From Humulus lupulus (lineage: Eukaryota > Streptophyta > Magnoliopsida > Rosales > Cannabaceae): a stretch of 64,000 nucleotides of DNA. The stretch spans positions 88,148,888-88,212,887 of the forward strand of contig NC_084796.1 in the NCBI RefSeq assembly GCF_963169125.1. Reading direction: 5' to 3'. The position numbers and the translations under genes were made by a program. The notes below the pieces were generated by a model. The model saw only the letters and a list, made by a program, of their open reading frames with translations. It was not told the origin of the DNA and searched no databases. Below, in pieces: positions 57,919 through 64,000 of the stretch; positions within the stretch are counted from its first letter, which is position 1, and each line of letters starts with the position of its first letter.

Positions 57919-58990
57919 ATGTCGCTCAGAAGGTCCGCTCGCACCAATGCTAATGTCTCCAACGCTGCTCCTGAGAGCAATGAAGCCCCTCTGGTTCACA
58001 GAAGGGGAATGCGTGCTACTGCCAACCGAAATGTGTCACCACCGCCGGTTGAAAACTCTGCAAAAATTGCCAGACTACGACAGCAAGTCGAGGAATTACT
58101 ATAGCAACAGCGACAATAGGCTCAACCTCAGACTCAGCCTCCGCCTCCACTGCAACCACAGCCTGAGCAAATGGCCCCAGCACCCCATCAAGTTGGTGCA
58201 TATGGGGGATGGCCAATGGGGAACTATGCACCATACCCAGCTCAGCACATGGAGCCAGTTTATGAGTGGTTTCATAAGCAACACGCTCCAAACTTTGAAG
58301 GGACAACAGACCCCTTCGAGGCACAAGAATGGCTCAGAAATATGGAGCCAATCCTGATGCATATGAATCTCGGCAATGCGGACCGCATATCCTGCATTTC
58401 GTCTTTGCTCAAGAAAGATACTAGAATATGGTGGGATTTAGTTCAGTAGACTCACGATGTTTCCACTATGACTTGGGCCAGATTTGTGGAGCTATTCCAC
58501 AAAAAGTACTACAATTAGGCAGTCATCGCTTCAAGAGTCGAGGAGTGTGTTGGTCTAAAGCAAGGGAATTTATCAGTGGCAGAATATGCTCGGTAGTTCG
58601 ACCGATTAGCCATGTTCACACCAGAATTGGTTCCAACTAACTTTCTGAGGGTGACCAAGTTCGTTAGAGGACTCTGATTGAAGATTGAGCTAGGGGTTAA
58701 GCTAGCAAACCCAGGAAATACTACCTATGCCGATGTTTTGGAAATGGCAATAGAAGTAGAAAGGCTTCAGGAAAATGTTGAAGAAGCCAGTAAGCCTGAG
58801 CCTAAATAGCAAAGTCAACCTCAGACTGGTTGGAACAACAACCACAACAACAGTAATCAGTCCAGCAACAACAATGGTCAGAAAAGAAGGCATCCTGACA
58901 ATAAGCATTCTGATAGCGATAAAAGGGCACGGGCGAATAATGGAAGTAATAGGTCGGGTTATGTAGAATACCTACAATGTGCTAAGTGCC
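57919..58990 (+). pseudogene. Family A gag, broken by stops
   Basis: Start ATG 57919 (MSLRRSARTNANVSNAAPES). Stops occur near 58102, 58114, 58447, 58516, 58678 and 58807, all in one frame. The capsid core is EPVYEWFHKQHAPNFEGTTD, FEAQEWLRNMEPIL, WARFVELFHKKYYN and LSVAEYARQFDRLAMFTPEL. A His/Asn/Ser-rich stretch and a basic stretch (KRARANNGSNR) follow. The zinc knuckle lies in another frame after a shift near 58990. Gag would form the particle. Confidence 0.9.
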
Positions 58991-59005
58991 AAAAGAAACA
59001 TCTGA

Positions 59006-59771
59006 GTGAATGCGAACACCAAGGGATGCTTCAATTGTGGTCAGGAAGGGCACCGCAAGAGAGAATGTCCCCTGCTTAAGTCAGTAGGGAAAAAGGAAGA
59101 CAAGATGGTTCCTGCCAGGGCATTTGCCTTAACCCAAGGAGAAGCTGATGCTAGCAATAAAGTGGTCACAGGTCAAGTTTCTTTCCTCAATAATATATGT
59201 TCTGTATTATTTGATTCGGGAGCCACTCATTCGTATATCTTGTTAGGAATGATAGAAAAACTAGACAAACCTTGTTAAAGATTTAGAACTAGGTTTGTAA
59301 CATAGTTGTTTTTGGGCAAAGTAGTTCTATCATCACGGATAGTACGGGGCATACCGATCAAGATTGAGGATGTAGAATTAGAAGGAGACATGATAGAACT
59401 ATAGATCAAAGACTTCGATGTAATACTAGGCATGGACAGGTTAGCAAGGCATGGCGCAACCATCGACTGCAGACGCAAGAAAGTGACGTTCGAGACGCCT
59501 GACGGCCAGAGATTATGCTTTATGGGACAAGTTTCAGGACTATGCACACCGCTTATATCATCTCTCAAAGCTCAGAGGATGATAGAAAAAGGATGTCAAG
59601 CACTTTTAGCCAGCGTCACGGATGTGATAAAGGAAACACCACTTATGGATGGAGACATCCGCATTGTGAATGAATTCCCAAAAGTATTTCCCGATGACTT
59701 GCCAGGATTGCCGCTGATTCGGAAAATTGACTTCACAATCGAATTAGTACTGGGCACCGAGCCTATCTCCA
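59006..59771 (+). pseudogene. Family A gag zinc knuckle and protease
   Basis: The CCHC knuckle CFNCGQEGHRKREC (about 59027-59068) is intact. The protease has FDSGATHSYILLGMIEKL (catalytic Asp present) and VILGMDRLARHGATIDCRRK, separated by stops near 59276, 59300 and 59402. The segment after it (NEFPKVFPDDLPGLPLIRKI) links to reverse transcriptase, which lies in a third frame after a shift between about 59770 and 59800. Confidence 0.88.
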
Positions 59772-62531
59772 ATGGCACCTACCAAACTCAAGGAGTTAAA
59801 GACACAGTTACAAGAACTCCTAGACTTGGGTTTCATTATACCAAGGCATTCGCCATGGGGAGCACCGGTTCTATTTGTGAAGAAGAAGGACAGAAGTATG
59901 TTGATGTGTATAGATTACCTCAAGCTAAATAAGGTGACAATTAAGAATAAGTACCCGCTGCCCCGGATTGACGACTTGTTTGATCAACTCTGAGGAGCGA
60001 CCATGTTCTCAAAGATCGATTTATGGTCTGGGTACCATCAGCTCAAGGTACGGGAAGACGATATTCCCAAGACAGCCTTTAGAACTCGTTATGGGCATTA
60101 CGAGTTCTTAGTCATGTCTTTTGGTCTTACCAATGCTCCAGCTGCGATTATGGATTTAATGAATAGGGTCTTTAAGGACTACTTGGATAAATTCATCGTA
60201 GTATTCATCGATGACATCTTACTATACTCAAAGGATGAAATCGAGCACGAGGAACATTTGAGGTTGATCTTATTACGACTAAAGGAGCATCAACTTTATG
60301 CCAAGTTCAAGAAGTGCGAGTTTTGGCTTTCGCAAGTGGCGTTTCTCGGCCACATTGTACCCAAGGACGGAATTGCAGTAGACCCGTCCAAGGTAGAGGC
60401 TGTGAAGGATTGTCCAAGACCAAAGAACGCGTCAGAAGTAAGAAGCTTTCTGGGATTAGCAGGTTATTATCGGAGGTTTGTAGAGGGCTTTTCTAAGATA
60501 GCCACTCCGCTTACCAACCTGACCCAGAAACAGCAAAGGTTCAACTGGACTGATAAGTGTGAAGAGAGCTTCTAGTTGCTTAAGGATAAGTTGTGCTCAG
60601 TGCCAGTACTCTGTGTACCAACACCCAACGACAAGTTTGTAGTCTACTGTGATGCGTCGAAGCAAGGATTGGGTTGTGTGCTGATGCAAAATGACAAGGT
60701 GATAGCCTACGCCTCAAGGCAGCTGAAGGAGTACAAGCAACACTATCCAACTCACGATATGGAGTTGGCAGCGGTGGTATTTGCATTAAAAATGTAGCGC
60801 CATTATCTTTACGGAGAACAGTGTGAGATTTATACGGACCACAAAAGCTTAAAGTACTTCTTCACTCAGAAGGACCTCAACATGAGACACCGCAGGTGGT
60901 TAGAGCTAGTGAAGGATTATGACTGCAAAATCCTATACCACCCAAGAAAGGAAAATGTAGTTGTTGATGCACTAAGTAGGAAGAGTTATGGAAGTCTAGC
61001 AGCACTAGCCGAAATAGAAAAGCCGCTACAGTAGGAGTTGATCAGTGTCGGAATAAAAGTAGTCATTGATAAGCTGGCTAACTTGTCTATCCAGTCAAAT
61101 ATGTTAGAAGATATACGGGTCGGGCAAGGGCATGATGACACATTATTAGCACATATGGATGCAGTTAGAGAAGGTAAGGCCACCGATTTCTCAATATCGG
61201 GTCAAGGGTTATTGAGATATAAGGATCGGGTATGCGTGCCAAATGATCAAGGGATTAAGATGAAGATTTTGGAAGAAGCGCACAATACCCTATACTCAGT
61301 TCACCCAGGGTCGACCAAGATGACTCACGACGTTAAGGCAATATATTGGTGGCCAGGAATGAAGAAGGATATAGCAGAATTTGTGTCTAAATGTTTAGTA
61401 TGCCAGCAAGTGAAAGCAGAACATCAGCAGCCTGTAGGCTTATTGCAACCACTTAGCATACCAAAATGGAAATGGGACGATATAGCCATGGATTTCGTGA
61501 CAGGTTTGCCACAGAAAAATAAGCAGCATGATTCGACTTCGGTAGTAATAGATAGATTAACCAAGTCAGCTCATTTCCTGCCTATTAAGACTTCATACAT
61601 AGCGGATCAATACGCAGACATCTATGTCCAAGAGATAGTACTGTTGCATGGGATCCCTAAGACAATAGTATCCGATAGAGGATCGGTGTTTACATCGAGA
61701 TTTTGTGGAAGTTTACAGCAAGCCATGGGTACTAATTTAAGTCTTAGTACAACATTTCATCCTCAGACGGACAGTCATTCCAAGCGTACCATACTGATTT
61801 TAGAAGATATGTTGCGCGCTTGTGTACTTGATTTCGGAGGATCATGGAATAAGTACTTACTGCTGATAGAATTCTCCTACATCAATAGCTACCAGACAAC
61901 GATCGGGATGGCACCCTATGAGTTACTTTATGGAAGAAGGTGTTGATCGCCGTTACATTGGGATGAGGTAGGAGAAAGGCAGCTTCTTGGTCCCGAAGTT
62001 GTTAGAAAAGCTCAGGAAGCAGTAGCGCTGATTAGAAAGCGTATGCTCACTGCTCAAAGCCGTCAGAAAAGTTATGTGGATGCCAAGCAGCGGGATGTGG
62101 AATTCAAAGTCGAAGATCAAGTCTTCCTAAAGATATCTCCTATGAAAGGTGTGAAGCGATTTGGGAAGACAGGCAAGCTTAGCCCCCATTTTATAGGTCC
62201 TTTTGAGATATTGGACAAAGTGGGAGCAATTGCATATAGATTAGCCCTACCGCCACCTCTAGCAGATAGCCACAATGTGTTCCACATCTCAATGCTGTGT
62301 AGATATGTGTCAGACCCATCTCACGTCCTCAAGTATGATACGATAGCACTCTAGAAAGACTTGAGTTATGAGGAACATCGGGTTAGCATCCTAGATAGAG
62401 GGATGAAGCAGTTACGGTCCAAAAGTATTCGGATAGTCAAAGTCCTATGGAGCAATAGTTCTGAACGAGAGGCTACGTGGGAGTTGGAGGAGGACATGCA
62501 AGCTCGGTATCCGGAATTGTTTGGTAGGTAA
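59772..62531 (+). pseudogene. Family A pol: reverse transcriptase, RNase H, integrase, chromodomain
   Basis: A single frame runs from 59772 to the TAA at 62529-62531, interrupted only by isolated stops (near 59991, 60573, 60795, 61032, 61944 and 62352). Reverse transcriptase: [44 protein letters not shown], catalytic [11 protein letters not shown]. RNase [51 protein letters not shown]. Integrase: HHCC (EEAHNTLYSVHP, CLVCQQVK), MDFVTGLP, SDRGSVF, then DSHSKRTI where the family has GQSERTI, so the catalytic Glu is Lys. [21 protein letters not shown] domain and a chromodomain (VSILDRGMKQLRSKSIRIVK, EREATWELEEDM) complete it. It is the most complete pol of the window, about 919 codons, yet inactive. 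Confidence 0.92.
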
Positions 62532-62552
62532 ATTTTGGGGACGAAATTTGTT

Positions 62553-62567
62553 TTAGTAGGGGAGAAT
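62553..62567 (+). other. Polypurine tract of family A
   Basis: The purine run TAGTAGGGGAGAAT ends at the base before TGTAGAGTCCC. 'attttggggacgaaattt' precedes it. Confidence 0.88.
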
Positions 62568-64000
62568 TGTAGAGTCCCAAAACTTTACTTAGCTAGTTAG
62601 ATAGTAGTAGTAGTAGTAGTTATAGTATGTTTATTACTGTGGATTTTGGTTCAAGCCGGAACTTAGTTGAACACTCGTAGCAACACTTATATATTTTATA
62701 AGTTTAACCTATAATTTAAGAATATTAATTATAACATAAGGTTTGATTAATATAGCTGATTATAAAGATGTTATTTATTATACTATAAGGTTTAGATAGA
62801 ACTAATAAGATCATGACACTTGTTGTGTGTATGTTTATTGAGAAATTAAGCAATTTTTTATGAATAGTTTTATAAAAGAAATATTTAAAAACCCTAGAAC
62901 CTTCCAGCGGCTTTAAAAACGTTATATGACTCAATCAGAACTGTTTATCCAATTCAAATTAAGCTGAAAAAGTGCAATTACGTGTATAATATTTCAGCGT
63001 ATGCCTATATATTGCAGCTATAGGGGCGATATATCACCACACGGGGAATAGGAAAACACGTGAACTTCGTACAAACGCAACAATGAACACTCGAGGCATA
63101 AGCCCAGGCGATATATCGCCTACAATGGGTGATATATCGGCCCTAGGGCAAATTTTTCAAACGTTTTTGAAACTGAGCTCATTTTATTCCTTAACCTCTT
63201 AGCAAGCCTCTGAACATTTTGACCGAGTCTTAAGCCTCTGCTGAATGAATATTCAAATGTTTTTCAAGTAATATTCATTATTTTTATTCAAGCTAAAAGA
63301 AGATTTTTTCACTCCTTGAACTCTATAAGTAGGACCTAGTACCCAGCCATTTCTCTCATTCTTCAAGCTGTGTTCAGAGCCTTCAAGCTGCTAGGTTTAC
63401 TATTGAGTGATAAACACTTGGGTTGGGTTATAAGCTTTATCATTTTAAGCTTTATAAACACTTGGGAAGTAAGATAAATAGTGTGTTTTTCTATATCGAG
63501 GTGTTGTTCGGTTCTAGTACATCCAAAGGTATTCCTAATCTTATGTTCATTTCTGTATGACTCTTAAGTTTCCATTAGTTTTCTTTACTCAAATCCTAAC
63601 TCGTTGTTTTCCACTATTGGTTAGGTATTTAAGTTCTTTGAACTTAAGATTTCTTTTCAGTAAGTTTCATCTTTGTGGTTTAGTTCATTTCTTGATCATC
63701 GCTTTCATTAGAAATACTCACATTTTATTGTTGGTTTTAGGAGTGTTCCAAATCCCGTCCTTGTTCTCACATCCCATTTTTGGTAAGGAAAATAGGATAG
63801 AATTTTATATGTTTATATGTTATCTTATGTTATGTTATGTAATGTTATATTATGTATGTTGATAGACCTTGGGCATATGACTTGTATAGCTAACAAGCCC
63901 CAATAATTTATGGGCATATGACTTGCTTAGCTAGCAAGCCCCACAAATCTATTGGGCATATGAATTGTTTAGTTAACAAGCCCCAAGTAGTATAATGGCC
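62568..64000 (+). mobile_element. Family A 3' LTR, right end outside window
   Basis: It starts TGTAGAGTCCC and is closely similar to 39412 onward over 1433 bp. TATAAGTAG at 63324-63332 replaces TATAAATAG. Palindrome copies at 63026, 63109 and 63130 are partly decayed. 41-42 bp repeats start at 63871, 63912 and 63954. The element's end and right target duplication lie beyond 64000. Confidence 0.93.

Larger units (their letters stand above)
39412..64000 (+). mobile_element. Family A chromovirus, nested insertions in its 5' LTR, right end outside window
   Basis: The order is 5' LTR 39412-41275, then minus-strand insertions 41276-56744, then the last bases of the LTR 56745-56758. Primer site 56761, leader frame 56909-57376, gag 57919, protease, reverse transcriptase, RNase H, integrase and chromodomain to 62531, polypurine tract 62553-62567 and 3' LTR 62568 onward follow. 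The tail 'gttgggtcattata' at 56745 matches the end of the solo LTR ('gttgggcattaca', 2041-2053), which ties the two halves together. The 5' and 3' LTRs are very similar by eye. The left target site is cctgg (39407-39411). Confidence 0.88.

Noticed and set aside
1..64000. Cellular genes, tRNA, rRNA or small RNA genes
   Set aside because: All long frames belong to retrotransposon families. The TGGTATCAGAGC matches are primer sites complementary to a tRNA end, not tRNA genes.

Overview
The window looks like plant nuclear heterochromatin, most likely from a eudicot with a repeat-rich genome. I found no cellular gene, rRNA, tRNA or CRISPR array. Essentially all 64 kb can be assigned to LTR retrotransposons of four kinds, nested in one another. 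They are Ty3/gypsy chromoviruses of the Tekay/Del type (integrase followed by a chromodomain, LTRs starting TGTAACG or TGTAGAG, initiator-Met tRNA primer site TGGTATCAGAGC), one Athila element (primer site TGGCGCTGTTGTCGGGGA), one Tat-lineage element on the minus strand (second RNase H, antisense gene) and one Ty1/copia fragment. The species cannot be named from this sequence.

Layout. 1-3695: a reverse-oriented chromovirus LTR running off the left edge, with a solo LTR of 'family A' (163-2053, target duplication TAAGT) inside it. 3696-7650: the 3' half of a chromovirus (Tekay-1) with its 3' LTR. 7651-10229: a copia gag-pol fragment cut on both sides by chromovirus LTRs. 10230-39411: chromovirus Tekay-2, whose pol is interrupted by an Athila (14657-37453). 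The Athila is itself interrupted by a non-coding chromovirus (18989-32195), and the 5' LTR of that one holds a 4013-bp solo LTR with target duplication CTATC (19624-23636). From 39412 to beyond the right edge: the family A chromovirus, inserted into the 3' LTR of Tekay-2. Its own 5' LTR is split by a minus-strand chromovirus remnant (41276-45386) and a minus-strand Tat element (45387-56744). The 3' end of that LTR, the primer site, a leader reading frame, gag, pol and the 3' LTR follow from 56745 to the end.

Nearly every reading frame is broken by stops or frameshifts, and several catalytic residues are lost by changes that fit G:C to A:T decay. The exception is an open 600-codon RNase H-integrase-chromodomain frame at 43585-45387 (minus). 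A deletion has placed a truncated Tat promoter, with its TATA box, directly upstream of it.

The parts most worth a second look are the multi-exon antisense gene inside the Tat element, with hairpins between the two convergent genes; an extra reading frame between primer site and gag in family A; an array of CGATATATCG palindromes upstream of the family A TATA box; a TGGGATCCCA palindrome shared by the LTRs of different families; and the deletion seams and LTR-internal-LTR-leader arrangement, which record how the nest rearranged.
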